DNA of 64,000 nt from Taenia hydatigena (GCA_036345935.2 JADWOT020000001.1:14787053-14851052), one strand, 5' to 3'. Positions 35,576 through 47,705 are shown, numbered from the stretch's first letter. The notes: generated from the letters alone by a model not told the origin. Made by a program: numbers and translations.

Positions 35576-36269
35576 ATCTCATCTGCTCCCCACAAGTCCC
35601 TAAGAGTTTTAGTTTCTTTAACACTCATCTGGTTTTACGGCAAACACATTTTATCTAAGAATAGGAAGGCGTCACTTTCCACAACCACAAATGTGAACTT
35701 TGGGATGTTCATACAACATTCATGGGCAACAGGATTTCGCGATTTACTGAACACCACGTTTCAGTGGTTAGCATATGAACTCATACAAAGTACTCCAAAA
35801 GGATGTTATTGAGCTTAATCATTTTTAACTTTTTTCTCACATTTGACGTTAGCACCTGGTGGGTCACCTATTTTCTATTCTCTATTTGTACGCCACCTTC
35901 GTAATCCGCTCTAATGAGTGGCGTATATCTCAATTCTGTTCGATGGGACTCATCCTACGACCTCTTCCTTTGCTCGTTTGCTGCTCCGCATGCCAGTCAC
36001 TGGCAAACAGGTAAATAGTGAAGGGCCTGAGGCGACTCGATAAAATAGAAGAAGAAAATTAGTGTTTTCGAGTTCAGCTGTTACCATCAGTTTAAATGGG
36101 ACCACCTAGGTGTGGCTAAGGGCAAACAACTGGCTGAATGCTTCCCTATGTGTTGATGTGTCTACCAGAAGTACTGTAATCACCGTATTAGTCTCACTTG
36201 CGAATGAGCCTGCATCATAAAAGCCGTCCTGCATTAGACATTCAACCTCCAACTACCTTCTCTATGACA

Positions 36270-37075
36270 TCGGCATGCTAACCCGATCGTGGCTACAAGT
36301 CCGATCTCCCACATTTTAATCGTCCACACCTTTCATCCTGAAGCTCCAATATATCCATCTCCTTCTATCCGCAGTTTCGCGATTGCATACATTTCATACG
36401 CCTGGCTTCGCGTTGGATTGCACCGCATTTCATCTTTGCGTGTGCACGTATGATTTGTGATTTTGATCGCACCTCTTGCGTGGAAACCTAGCGACCCATG
36501 AAATATGGGCTTCCAGAAGGAGATTATTTAATAACTTTATCTTCATGCGGTCATAAAGCGCATCATTGAGGATTTCCCTGTGTTGCTCATGAGACTTACC
36601 ACGCTCCTGAACAAATAAACTAGCGTATGCATGCGTTGGTGCGTAGGAAATGTGTTGATGGACATAGTGGCCAGATCGAAATTACGGCCTTTGCCATGAT
36701 GGAAAGCATATTGATGGAAAATTAGCGTTACAAGAGCAGTTACATTAAATACAACTTTTCACCCCTTCCCTTCGGCCACATCACCTTTTTCAGGGACTAT
36801 TTACCTCTAAGAAGTATTTAGTGGTATGAGTGAACAAATTGAAATAGTGGGCTTAGTAGGGATTGGCTTTATAATGTGCATTGACAAAAGTCAAAATAGG
36901 CTCGTAAATGTCTAAAACCAATTTTGAGGATGGGTGTTTTGCCTCTTGGAGCACTATACGTAATCCATGCCTTTATTCGTGTTAATGCTCCAATTGCAGT
37001 TCCATGCTCCATCATTTTCTTTTATGTATTCGTAAGCTGCGTGAAGGATTACCAGCTTGTTGGTTAATGACGGAC
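36270..37075 (-). repeat. Direct duplication family B, copy 2
   Basis: This is the partner of 26037-26830 in the same orientation. It carries the longer minus-strand frame (36954-37271). Upstream and downstream limits are judged by eye from loss of matching words. Confidence 0.6.
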
Positions 37076-37271
37076 TGTCAGCGCTAAAGTCGCAGTCGCG
37101 TTGGGACATTGCGCTGCGAGCATAGGCTCTACGTTGCTGCTTCCTATGGTGTGAAGGGGTATCGTTAAGTAGGGCACCTCCCTGGGTTGAAGTACTTTGT
37201 TCACTAGTCATGAGGAGTGATGTTTTATGCCTATATTCGCTAAGCTGCTTCTGATCAGCCTTCCGTAGCAC
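36954..37271 (-). CDS. bHLH-like (Max/Myc-type helix 2) fragment
   Basis: A minus-strand frame of 105 codons. Its N-terminal 55 residues are polar (Ser/Thr/Gln/His-rich), followed by a basic stretch KQQRRAYARSAMSQRD and then SLTNKLVILHAAYEYIKEND. The last block resembles helix 2 of bHLH transcription factors of the Myc/Max group (compare K-V-V-I-L-x-x-A-x-x-Y-I), with a basic region in the expected place. Helix 1 is too short and lacks its usual residues, so the domain is incomplete or mutated. Copy 1 at 26.8 kb preserves TNKLVIL(N)A(V)YE with mostly third-base changes (AAT/AAC, TTG/CTG, GTG/GTA, CTC/CTT), supporting this strand and frame. It ends at a stop after GMDYV with no clear donor. 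Confidence 0.33.
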   Translation of the reverse strand: MLRKADQKQLSEYRHKTSLLMTSEQSTSTQGGALLNDTPSHHRKQQRRAYARSAMSQRDCDFSADSPSLTNKLVILHAAYEYIKENDGAWNCNWSINTNKGMDYV

Positions 37272-37420
37272 TTGAGGGAAGATGTCGTTCGATCACTTCA
37301 ACGGTTAAGCGTTTGGTTTCCATGGACGAAGTATCCGAGATCTAGTCCCTTAGAACACTTGTCAACTTTAAAAATGTTTGTCATAGGATGTATTGCTCTG
37401 CCTTTGATGTGGTGCATTAG

Positions 37421-37683
37421 CTTCATTTCCAAGTGCTGTTATCAAATCTTAGGCGTGCTCACTGGCTGTTGCGTGAGTACGGAGTGTCGCTTGTTGAAGT
37501 GGAGTTTGAGGACACCATTGAGTTTGCTTACCCATGGATTAGTGGAGTGATAGGCGACCTTTGCAGTGTTTGTTATTTACCAACATTACATGCAACTTCA
37601 GCTTAAATGCACACGTGTTGCTTTGCGTGGACAAGACGAGGCGAAATCTCTTCTCTCAATGCACATTACTAGCCAAGTTCTGG
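37421..37683 (+). pseudogene. BTB-domain-like remnant
   Basis: The frame from 37421 to the stop at 37604-37606 reads LHFQVLLSNLRRAHWLLREY, GVSLVEVEFEDTIEFAYPWI and SGVIGDLCSVCYLPTLHATS. The pattern H..VL.S....F...L.E / V.....FE..I.FAY....I / N..S...L.TLL.A follows the second half of a BTB/POZ domain (dimerisation module of Cul3 adaptors and zinc-finger factors). In the overlapping frame an acceptor (CTTTGCAG, 37566) and a strong donor (CTGG|GTAAGT, 37684) bound an open 117-base segment including KCTRVALRGQDEAKSLLSMH. The BTB pattern would continue from one frame to the other after a shift. I therefore read it as a frame-shifted remnant; an unrelated spliced exon at 37567-37683 is possible. 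Confidence 0.35.
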
Positions 37684-37689
37684 GTAAGT

Positions 37690-40340
37690 AGATGGGTCGG
37701 TATGTAGCAATTTTATCGTCTGGCGGTTAGACTTCTCCGCACTTTCCCTACATCGCTGATAACTTATCGAGGAAATTCTTGTCAGCAGCGAAGTAGAAAG
37801 CGAATTCGCCAAAGTGAGGAAGCCTTTTCAAATTATTAAACAATTTTTCACAGACAAGGAAAGCTAGTGAACATTGGACACTTTGACATTACTTCTCTAA
37901 AGGTCAGTTGGATTTTCGTGCACGTGCCGAACGCACAGGTAGTTCTTCAAACGAGCTCAGTTTTCTTTCTCTATCATAAGTTTGCAGCCACTTTGATCAA
38001 AAAGGCAGCGTAGAAGTAGATACGTATATGCCAGAATTAGTTATTGCGGAAAAGAGAAGGCGCACACATTAACGCAGTTTGGTCAGGAAGAGCTTTGTGT
38101 GCTCTCTAGGGCACATCGATGTTAGCCCAGCCCCGAGTTATGTGTGTTCTACCTAATCGGCACCCAAAAGGAGTAAGCGAACATGTCCTACACACAGCTG
38201 TGCAAGTATCATTCAGATGAGCACAGATAAATTGCGCACGAAAAGGCATCCGGTGTGTTGCCTAATTTGGTGATAGTACAGTGCTGTGGCATCATAGTTC
38301 CCAGTGTACTCATGGGAGATGCCACACGTGCCTTTGATCCTCACCCACGGTGGGTTCCATAACTCTGTTCTTTAGGCCTCACTCAGTTCTATAAAGAATA
38401 ATTAGCAAATAAAGCACCATATTGCGGTAGAAAAGGAGGTCACGATTCTCGGCAATTTCGGCTGCAATGTACAGTGCCTACGAACAGATCCGAGGCTGAA
38501 GTAGTAGCTCACGTGTGAATAAATTGAACTGGCGTGCATTTATGGATGACTTGTTCTTGCCAAAAGGAAGCATCAAAACCAAAGGGGAGAACCTGGGGTC
38601 ATTGTCGAAGGCGTAACTCTTCTCGGCTGAAGGTTGGTCATCATTTGAAGCTGTGATATTCAGAGGGAAAGTGGATTGAGCATCACTACAAAGCGCGTGA
38701 TGCGAAATTTTGTAGTTTATGCTACTGCATCTCTATTACCATACACACATCGTCCTTTTTATTTACCAACACTATGAAATACGAAAATCCCTTTGCTTGC
38801 TATTTCTTTGCATTAGTAAATGTAGTAGTGTGGCAAAATCAGCGTCAAACATTGCATGGATGGTACAGCAAAAGGGAGTGAAAGGAATAAAAAGAGGAAA
38901 GGCAAAATTAAGCCTATAAAACTGTTCAGTTTTTTTCCAAGCAGCAAAAAGTGCCTAAAAGGCAGACAAATCCGAAATTTTTTTTATCTTTCCCCTTTTG
39001 CCCTTCTTGCATTTACGCTTCCCTTCAACAATTGTTTTTAACGTCTACAATGACAAGTCCATTTCTTTGCACACGTTTCCTTATGCATACACCTGTCTGT
39101 CTCCTGTCATTAACGTCAAGATTCACTTATTTAGTTCGAAGTTTAAAACAAGGCGGTAGACAGAGATTGCAATATGCTCTCACGACTTTGCAACAGTAGT
39201 TGGATAATCTCTCCACCGTCCGCAATGCAATAGAGGTCCTAGCCACCACTGTCAACAGAACCTACAATGCTACACCTTAAGGCTCAAGAACCCTTTAGAT
39301 TGATGGCTGCATCTTTTCCCATTAGTTCATCACTAGTGTCAGATTGACATTCCTCCTTAGGTGGCATTGGCTTGGCAATGTCAAATCAAGAGCTGGTGTC
39401 GTCATCCTACTGCTACTGAGCACTGTTTTAGTAGTGAGGATATTCCGCTTTAAAGTCCGGTGACAGGATGTCGGCAGCACTGTGTTGGTGGCGCCGAGGG
39501 AGGTATCGTAAATGCGCGCATGCCTGTACAAGTACGTAAGTTGATGATCAAAGGACAGTCATGGAAAGTACATAAGTGGACTTGTAGACACATGCGGTTA
39601 AAAAGCTTGGTACTAAACGGTCGGATCCGCTTTTATCATCTGCATCGGAGATGCGGAATTGATCAGCCATTCACTGATTTTAAGTATTTTATTAATATAA
39701 TAGAATAGACCATCCTGAAAAATCAGATCCAAAAAGACTCTAACTAACATTGAGATGTTACGACATAAAGGCTAATGGATGACTTGGATGCTGCATTAGC
39801 ATTGTGGTGAGACAGGAATGGCAGGACGGGATGGTGGTTGTTGTCAACACATCACATCAATAGGAAGCGGTATTATGACCCATGGATATAAAGTCAAAAA
39901 AATCGTATGTGCTCTTGCTGCTTAAGGCAATTTCGACTGTTGGCAGTGGCAGCTTGATAGTGGTTTTGGTCTCGCCAGCAATGTTCACGAAGCTGATCGA
40001 GAAAGATTAGAGGAGCTCGGGTGGTCTGCATGACCGTGAACCGGCTAACCGCAATCATGTCCACGGAAGGGATTGACCTTGTCGCTGGTTGTAGATCACT
40101 AATGCAAGCCAAATACTTATGTAATCTCATTTTTCTTGGCGCTGCTTGCATTTTGACTACTAAATTACGAAATCAGTAGGAAGATATTCATTCCACCTTC
40201 TACACAGTCGGTTTCTAAAGTAAAACAACTTAAATTCACTGAAGTATGTGCAGGCTTCTAGAAAATGAGTGATGCATGTGCAGTGAATGGGAAGAGAGGT
40301 GCAGATATGTGAGGTGTCAAGTAAAGGGGAGGAAGGAAGG
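37690..40340. other. No supported gene; one LRR-like open frame
   Basis: A plus frame at 39460-39708 reads VQVRKLMIKGQSWKVHKWTC and LKSLVLNGRIRFYHLHRRCG, with leucine spacing that could be one leucine-rich unit. It lacks splice support. The remainder shows nothing I can name. Confidence 0.3.
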
Positions 40341-40440
40341 NNNNNNNNNNNNNNNNNNNNNNNNNNNNNNNNNNNNNNNNNNNNNNNNNNNNNNNNNNNN
40401 NNNNNNNNNNNNNNNNNNNNNNNNNNNNNNNNNNNNNNNN
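40341..40440. other. Assembly gap
   Basis: Exactly 100 unresolved bases, probably a scaffold gap of nominal size. Any frame spanning it is meaningless. Confidence 0.99.
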
Positions 40441-43400
40441 TGAGACTCAGAATGTCGACACCAAAACACTTTGTTAGTGTGTTGTTAATTAACAGAGGAG
40501 GCGGGTTTACTTAATAAAAAGAGACATAGCGCATTACAGTCGGGAAAGATAGCCAGAGATGAATGCAATTGTATGCCTAACTGTGGGTTTTGTGAGTAAA
40601 ATTGGAAAAACACATCAGCACTGTGTCAGCCCCCTGGGCGTCTCATTTCAAAGTAAACATCTCGGACCCATTTAGTCTTTACGTACAGCATTTGCAACAC
40701 AGAGAGCGGTGTATGAATTAAGCGTTCGATTCCCAAATTTGATAGCGTCGCCGCAACTACTCACAACTAGTGGATACACTTACGACACGCCACAACTCCA
40801 GGTTCCGTCAAACTGGAAACTTGAATGACACACCATCGTCATAGTTGCATTGGCCGCTTTGTGATAAATATTGCCGTCAGCCTAAGGCTTAAAGCGTTAA
40901 AATGGACGCGCTTAAGGATTAAGACATTCAAAGTTGAAATCGTTTGCACCTGTTCTACTTTGAGGGGAAACATAACATGTAGTTGTTTCCAGGATTACAA
41001 CCCCAAGTGTGTTATTTTTGCGTTACTTAGAAAGCAAACGCATTATTTGTGCCCAATCTGTGACCTCAGGGTAGAGAACTGGTTTGTTCTGCAGACCCCG
41101 CAACAGCTCCAAAATGCGACTTTTCATGGTAGACCACTGCACTTTTGCTTAAAAGGCGTCAGCGTCATTTGGGAACCGCTAGCAACGATCAAGTGCCTAA
41201 TTAGCTAATGATTCGTGATGCTGATTGTAGAGAGAGAAGGTGCCGTTGGACGCCCGTCAGGGATTCAAAAGTGCTGAGAAAGAGCATGGCTCGTGTCAGT
41301 GATTGCGGAGCAATTTCTGAATGATGAGTTTAAGGAAGACAAGGTGACCACGGTGGCAGCGAATGGAGAGCGTAACGCGATAAACGTAGTTTGCTTTTAA
41401 CAGGAGCTTGAGTGCAAGAATAGGGTGACTTGAAGGAGGATAGTCTCTTTTACATTACCGTGAGAGATAGATACGTTAAGTGGCTTCATTTATGAACAAT
41501 TTGATGGCAAAAATAATGCAGCAGCTGTCTTTCTCCCGCCACTGTCTGAATGCTGCTGCGTAAATGGTACTGCCTAATATTTATATATAAGGAAAGGGCC
41601 TTATATTTTACGCTTGCAGATTCGTCATTATACATTGGTTGTGACCCACAGCAAAGCCATACAAAGGTTACTAGAGGCAAAACCCACTAATTCGGATAAC
41701 TGACAACATCATTGTTGACTGCACATCAATCAGATTTTTGCCACATTTTAACCACTTATACTAGATTCTAAGCGATGAGCACTCCAAAGACACGAAACCG
41801 TAAGGTCTGGTGAATTAATTGTTTCACATTACTTTTTACGGAAAGCATCTGTGCTGTTGCGATGGCATGCTTTGACAAAGTGGGTCTTGGGGGTGGAATA
41901 TCGGTGTCCACTTACGTGAAAAGAGATAAGTTGCCAACTCCTCTTGCATGCCTCACTGCAGAGTTCATACGCGTTGAAAAGAATAATTGGCAAGCGATAT
42001 TCTTTGTGATGCAATGTAATGCTTTGTGTTCTCTCTTCCACGCGGACATACCACGTGACGTTATTTAGTGGTCAGACGTGGCCACTGAACATGGGAATTT
42101 CGCTGCGTCCAGTTTATTGGCTGTTCTCAACAACAAAGTACCGTACCTTGACTATGCTGCTTCGTCATTCGTACCTTAGCTAAGGTTTTGAGCAAAAGCG
42201 CACACTGTGGTCCGCTGAGTTCCCCTAATTAATCCTGACTCCCCTGTGCAACCTACCACTTTGATATGGAGACGAAAATGCGTGGACTTATTCATTTCCT
42301 CATCCATTCACCCTTCCCCGGCTGCAGAGCTATCTGAGCGAGTGGCTTTCCCACTTTTTAATGAGATTCTAGCAACTGATTTGTTTAAATTGCATTTTAT
42401 TTTACTAAAAGGCAAATGTATGCAGAACTGTCTTCAGAAAAGGACACAGGTGGGCGAATAATTTGCAGCGTTAGGCACATTTAGAGGTGATGAATGAGCT
42501 TTCCACATAACAGCGAAAATGGACGTCGATCGCGCACAATGGGGAAGGCTCAAGCACTCCCATTCTGCCTCACCCCCTCCACGCTTTCATCCCAGGTCAA
42601 GAATTTACTCATCTATTCGTCCAGCATCAGAAGTTACCAATGTCTGCAGTGTCTATATCAAAAGTTTTAAAGTCAGATGAATTTCACATTTCGTTACAGA
42701 TATTCGCGAGCACTTCTTACGCAAAGGACAACTCGACGCATTCAGAAAGGGACCAAGTAATGATCCATCAATCTTCCCTTATTCTAAATATACGTTACCC
42801 ATCACGCTCCCACAAAGCGTTTTTTTCCTTCGTTATGCCTCATATTTCTAAACCAACCAACACGCGGCAGATATGTAAGCAAACCCTCACACAATTAACT
42901 TCGCTATATTTTGGCAAGGCTAGCAACCCACCCCCCCTGCCACTCACATTGAATTCTCTGCACCAATATTCACTCTCCTAAATTCATCTGCTTTTCTGTT
43001 AAAGACAGGATTGGAAGACAGTCAAGAACCGACTATAAGGTTCGGAAGTAAAAGGGTTGAAGACTAAACTAAACAGCAATTAATTAAAGAGATGGAAACC
43101 TTAACAAAAGGCAGTGGGTAAAAAGTAACAAACCCACCCTTTATCCGACTCTACTGCCTTGCAGAAGACATAGTCAAAGCTATATATTCCTGCTGGACGT
43201 GAATCTTCTAGGTGGCTAGCTGTGAGGCGCGAAAGGGCTTTTGCTTAGTCTCAAGATCGACTCCTACGCGCTCGCCTCAAATTCTGTTGCGACCTCGCCA
43301 CCGCCTACCATCTGACACGAAGAATGGGTGAATGAATGACTGGTGCACGCCAAGTGCACCATAGATACTCACAGATATGATCGCTAAGATGCATCGCGTC

Positions 43401-43560
43401 AGGGCCAACCGATATAATGTCTAAGGGAATAGAGGTTCAGGTGATGAATGGAAAGGAGCGTAGTACATGAGCATCTATGAGCAAACCTGGGCCTACCGTT
43501 GTCGGGTGAAACAGCCCTTCCGACGTCCAGGGTTTCCGTCAAGAGTACAGATGGCGGGAA
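40441..43560. other. No supported gene
   Basis: Open frames at 40825-41208 (plus, Cys/Thr-rich, 127 codons, residues LRVENWFVLQTPQQLQNATF) and 41862-42068 (plus) are the longest. Neither has splice signals or a recognisable domain. The remainder is ordinary non-coding sequence. Confidence 0.35.
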
Positions 43561-43700
43561 CAGACGCAGCTACGATTAACGCAGTGCTGTAGCCGCTACA
43601 TGGATAACGTTGCAATTATCCACCAAGAATGCATTCCTCATTTATCTAGGTGATCTCGTTTTATCGTCCACTGCATTCAACCTGAACGAGCATTGCAAAA
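43560..43700 (+). mobile_element. Possible LTR-retrotransposon reverse-transcriptase remnant
   Basis: At 43643-43696 the plus strand reads YLGDLVLSSTAFNLNEHC, which resembles the catalytic strand of Ty3/gypsy-type reverse transcriptase (Y-x-D-D-[IL]-[LV]-[VL]-[FL]-S followed by F..HL). The first Asp of the pair is Gly. Upstream, GTDAATINAVL resembles the conserved N-A-P-A-T-F-Q-x-x-M segment but is in another frame. It is too short and degraded to classify firmly. Confidence 0.25.
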
Positions 43701-43859
43701 TTAGCCCCATTTATGAGATGGTAATCAGACAGAATTTCTTAACGATGATGATGTGAAAGTAAACAACGCAGCTTTGAGTCGATCAATTGGCCATGTTTAT
43801 ACAACGGAGCCCAATCATGCTGTAGCAAGCTTTGCTTCGCCTGACCTAATTGTCTAGCC

Positions 43860-43990
43860 ATTCACCTATTCGCACCGCCTCTCTACCTTAATGATCTGTG
43901 TGCTAGAGTCAAAATTGATATTACGCCAAAGCCTTCATTAGGCATGCTGATGACACGACCCCCTCCTTTGCATCGAGGAGCTTTGGTTAG
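43860..43990 (+). mobile_element. Non-LTR (LINE-like) reverse-transcriptase remnant
   Basis: The frame from 43860 reads IHLFAPPLYLNDLCARVKID, matching the [SP]..LF..[LY][LI]NDL segment of non-LTR reverse transcriptases. About 50 bases further on, in a shifted frame, AFIRHADDTTPSFAS supplies the [FY]ADDT catalytic motif with both Asp residues. Order and spacing match the RT fingers-palm transition. A frameshift and stops show that it is dead, and I see no endonuclease or 3' tail. Confidence 0.4.
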
Positions 43991-46260
43991 GGTACGTGTC
44001 TTTAGAGCTAAAAATCCCCACGCAAGATATTCACGATTTTATGGCCTTAAAGCAACCGTGAGTGACCGGATGGAACTAATCAGGAATGGATTAAATGTGC
44101 ATTATGGAAGAGGATTTTCAGGATAAGAAGAAAAAGGCGGAAAGTCATCACTTGGTGGCAATCAAACCTAGCGCGAATGCGATGATATGAGAGTACTATG
44201 TCTTTGCACATTGATGCTGGAGCCCACAATCAGGGATGATGAAGCGGCCTGCTTTAGGGAGTATGGAGTTCATATTTAAGAAGCGATCAAACTTAGAACG
44301 GGTGTGGACTCATGCAAATCGGTGTTTTGCAATAACTTAGGGCAAAATTTGGTCGCCTTTTACTTTTGTCTACTTAAGAGAATGCAACAGGCGTACTTTA
44401 ATAATAGAAGGCGATCATTCAAGCGTACGACAAAGCGTGTCAAGCAGCTCAGATTCCACCTGTTTGTCAAAAATCCAATAAGTGATCTCTAAAATTAATT
44501 TAATTATACCAAAAATGCACATGCCAAGTAAAGCTCTTGCTTTATTACAGATATTGAGCATAAAACACAGGTAATTTTGTTGTCCCAATCACTCAATTAT
44601 GTGTGATCTAGGACTCTACGGAGACGCTAGTTGAGTAACATGTCTATCGCTCCTATGGTCATCCTTCCTTGGAGCTCTAGACGCCGCCATATTTTGCCTA
44701 TGAATGATTCGCCAAATACTGTTTTGCAGAAGCAGTGGACAGACTTTCAAATGCAGATTTCAATCGAGCCAACTCCAATGACTTGCTTCAAATTGTAGGG
44801 TCGCTAGATGCATGCGGTTTTTCGTATCCGTGCAGTATAAAGCACGCAAACGCATTGGTCTAGTAGCAGAGCAGTGCTGTTTGGATTCACCGCTATTCCT
44901 ACACTATGCTTCAGCCTGCGCAACGTGTAAGCTAAGATGTTGCGATGTGATGAAATACTGCATGGTTTTTGAATTCTTCTTAATCTAAACTCTAAGTAAA
45001 ATTAGCCTTTGCATTTTCTGTTAAGTAGAAGCTTTATCGCCTTGGATCCTACCACGAATTTGATGCACACTTATCAGCAATTATTGTCCATCTCTGTTCG
45101 TTCGTGGTAACCCAACACTATTGCTCCCTCTTAAACGATTATGCGTAGTCAGTAGACTAGAAAAGAAGACCTTTAAATTAGTGAAAAGCAACAAACTTGA
45201 GACCTTACATCGCATGCTTCGTACAGCATGCTGCGAAACAGGATCATAGGAAAACATGTTGTTTTTTAGAAAAAGCAGAGGGAGAGAAAGGAGAGAGAAT
45301 GCAAGAGGGGAGAGTGTGGAAGGTACTACCTCATACCCATTTACTGCACCTCCATAACTCTACTTGCCAGACTATCACGTGAAGGACTTATCAAAAGTTA
45401 AGAGTCAAAGTTAGAACAGACATGGACGTGTGGGCGTTAGACCAGTATTTTGGTTCTAGAACTAGGATGCATGATAAAATGTGAAGTTGTAAGTTAATCC
45501 CGTCTACAAGGACAATGGATTGTAATTATGGCCGTTTCGCCAAACATCCTGGTTGACAAGCAAATTAATTAATTCAAAATTATGGTATGGGAACCGAGAA
45601 CTTCTTTTCAGTAACAAGCATCACTTACTTGAATAGTGACAACATAATTTACCTTTGTATCTAGAAAGGCAAGGCAGGGTAGTTGCCCATTAGCCAAAAG
45701 CAGTGCGGCACAGTTGACCGGGTGACTTGCACAAACGGCCGATTTTACAAAAGTCTACCATTCAAATATGCAAATTAAAGGAAAATTTGGCCACCCTAAC
45801 AACATGTGGGCTATATTTCTAAAAAAACTGGGAACGCTAGTTTATCCAAAAATAACAGCATAATCAGCCCTGCTCGTAAAAACGGTAGCACATGGAATAG
45901 GGTTGTGACGGTGAATAGCCTGTCCTGTCAAAGTCATGGGGCATATAAAACTCGAGCAGCTTAAATGAGTGAACACGTAAGAAAATCCACCTTTCAATGT
46001 GCATTATCAGTAAGAAGTTCTGTTGCTTTGCCGGCATTCAGCCCTGCAGTGCAGCGGTCCCATGTTTTGAGGACTTTCATTACCCCTTGATGGATGCGGA
46101 TAGCACCCTTTTAAAAATGCTTCATTAATTATCGACGACCAAGTTTGGCTTTAGTGTCCATGCACTGATTTGGTTGAGAAGAATATCGCAGGACTTCACT
46201 GGGATTAGGACTGATTTCCCTGGCCTCTTTTAGTTTGGACAGGCGCAGGAATTTTTTTAG
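43991..46260. other. No supported gene
   Basis: Only shadow-length frames are present. A purine-rich patch lies at about 45265-45325. No repeat partner was recognised. Confidence 0.4.
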
Positions 46261-46455
46261 GTTTAATTTCATTGGCAACGGTTATGGGCAAGTATAAACA
46301 TAGAATCTGGCACTTAAATGAGGATACGCAAATAAGCGAAGTGTATACCTGCTCTATGATCTTTAATTTATTCGAAGGGCATGCACTTCGTCTAGACTCT
46401 GCCATCCATAAAGCAGTTGCTAATGCGGTTGCTGAGACATCTGAAAATCTGCAAG
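46261..46455 (+). CDS. Isolated exon of an unidentified gene
   Basis: A pyrimidine tract ending in TTTTTTTAG is followed by a single open frame (LISLATVMGKYKHRIWHLNE, DTQISEVYTCSMIFNLFEGH, ALRLDSAIHKAVANAVAETS). It reaches a plausible donor, CTGCAAG|GTGCGT. Composition is protein-like, with a helical C-terminal half. The adjacent genes (ankyrin remnants at 46796 onward) lie on the opposite strand, so this exon would belong to a different transcript. The family is not recognised. The antisense strand also has a 101-codon frame, which I consider less likely. Confidence 0.32.
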
Positions 46456-46795
46456 GTGCGTGGCGGTGCTGCAGTTCATGCGTTGTGATGTAGTAGACAG
46501 AAAGAATCAAATGAAGTGCAAATAAAAGGCTTAGATGCGTGGAGGAAAAGGCCCACTATTTAGTTAGTACTTAGAATGATTAACGGTTCGACAATGGAAA
46601 AGCCCCTGATTATACGCGATTTTATCTGTCGTCTATCTCATATGTTGAGATGCGCCTCCCCACCATGAAGCATGGACTTTTGCATCTGCCGCGGATGCCA
46701 TCAAGTAGATAGAAATTGCACAGTGGAAATTCTTCCTTGATGGCTAAGGGCTAACTAATCAGCTTCTTACTTTTCCGTTTCCTTCCATTTCCATC

Positions 46796-47180
46796 TCAAA
46801 CGGATTTTTGCCCGACATCAGCGATAGGCCCTCTCACCAGCCGCAAAAGTCTTTTATTGAGCCGCCATTCAAAATGGGTGCACTTAAGTGCCGTCCATCT
46901 CTCACTGTCCTTCTTCTCGATTTTAGCTCCAGTTGCCAGAAAGTATTGGGGAACAGGCAAGCGACGGTCACGAACCGCTGCAAAAATGAGTAGATCCACA
47001 AAGGTATCAGCATAGCTGGTGTCAGCTCCATGCATGAGTAACAGTTGTAACAGTAGTAAGTGACCAAATAAGGCAGCATGCTCAATTGCAAATCGCAAGC
47101 ACCTGCTTCGAGAAAAGAGGGAGCGGGTAGTCGCCAAAATGCATTTTACCGCTTCGTAGTTGCTCTATGTATACTAGAGC
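46796..47180 (-). pseudogene. Ankyrin-repeat pseudogene, segment 3
   Basis: The minus strand reads FAIEHAALFGHLLLLQLLLM, HGADTSYADTFVDLLIFAAV and DRRLPVPQYFLATGAKIEKK, i.e. two ankyrin units (A..GH....QLLL.HGAD; ...L..A.......YFL..GA). Just upstream, GDYPLPLFSK in a different frame looks like the preceding repeat, separated by a frameshift. Repeat hallmarks such as TPLH are lost. It lies downstream, in minus-strand order, of the segments at 47457-47705 and 48400-48655. Together they form the remains of one gene. Confidence 0.5.
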
Positions 47181-47456
47181 TGAACGTGCACATAAATACG
47201 TCGGAAGATGCCACCCCTATTTGTTCGATAAACAATCGGAGTTTTGCCATTTTAAGAGCATGCGATACGCAAAACCATTCTTATACGCAGTTGTGCCAGC
47301 AATGAATGTTATATAGCGAATGTAGAAAACAGATGCCTCAACACTAGCAAGAGAAAGCGCAGATTAATTTCTTTCATTAAGTTTTTGGCCCTCGTCGACA
47401 CCACAAAAAATGAGACACCCGGACAACATTCATGTGATTGTAACGACCGGCTCTAT

Positions 47457-47705
47457 CTAAAGGCGTCCGACCGTACAAGTTTGCCAAACCGGGTTGAGCT
47501 CCTCATTTGAGAAGCATTCGTACACATGGCAAATGGCCTTTTGTGGCTGCACAGTGAAGCAGGTTATGATCTTGTCAGTGCAAGAGATCAAAGCGCCATG
47601 CTCAAGGAGGATCTTCAGTGCGTCTTGATCTCCTTTCTGTGCTGCCAACTGAAGTGGAGGACACCACGACTCCCCATCGTTTGCGTTAGGATCCGTTTGA
47701 GAATA
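47457..47705 (-). pseudogene. Ankyrin-repeat pseudogene, segment 2
   Basis: The minus strand reads DPNANDGESWCPPLQLAAQK, GDQDALKILLEHGALISCTD. After a one-base deletion another frame continues HNLLHCAATKGHLPCVRMLL, K, a stop, GAQPGLANLYGRTPLDRAGR and YNHMNVVRV. These are two to three well-formed ankyrin repeats with the usual GADPN, LH.AA..GH, LL..GA and TPLD.A motifs. The expected acceptor reads CTCAAAC rather than CAG. One deletion and one TGA therefore disable an otherwise recognisable exon. Confidence 0.6.

Noticed and set aside
37272..37550. 92-codon hydrophobic plus-strand frame
   Set aside because: Overlaps the BTB-like reading in another frame, which has a better domain pattern and adjacent splice signals.
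40287..40514. Open frame across 40341-40440
   Set aside because: Consists mainly of unresolved bases in the assembly gap.
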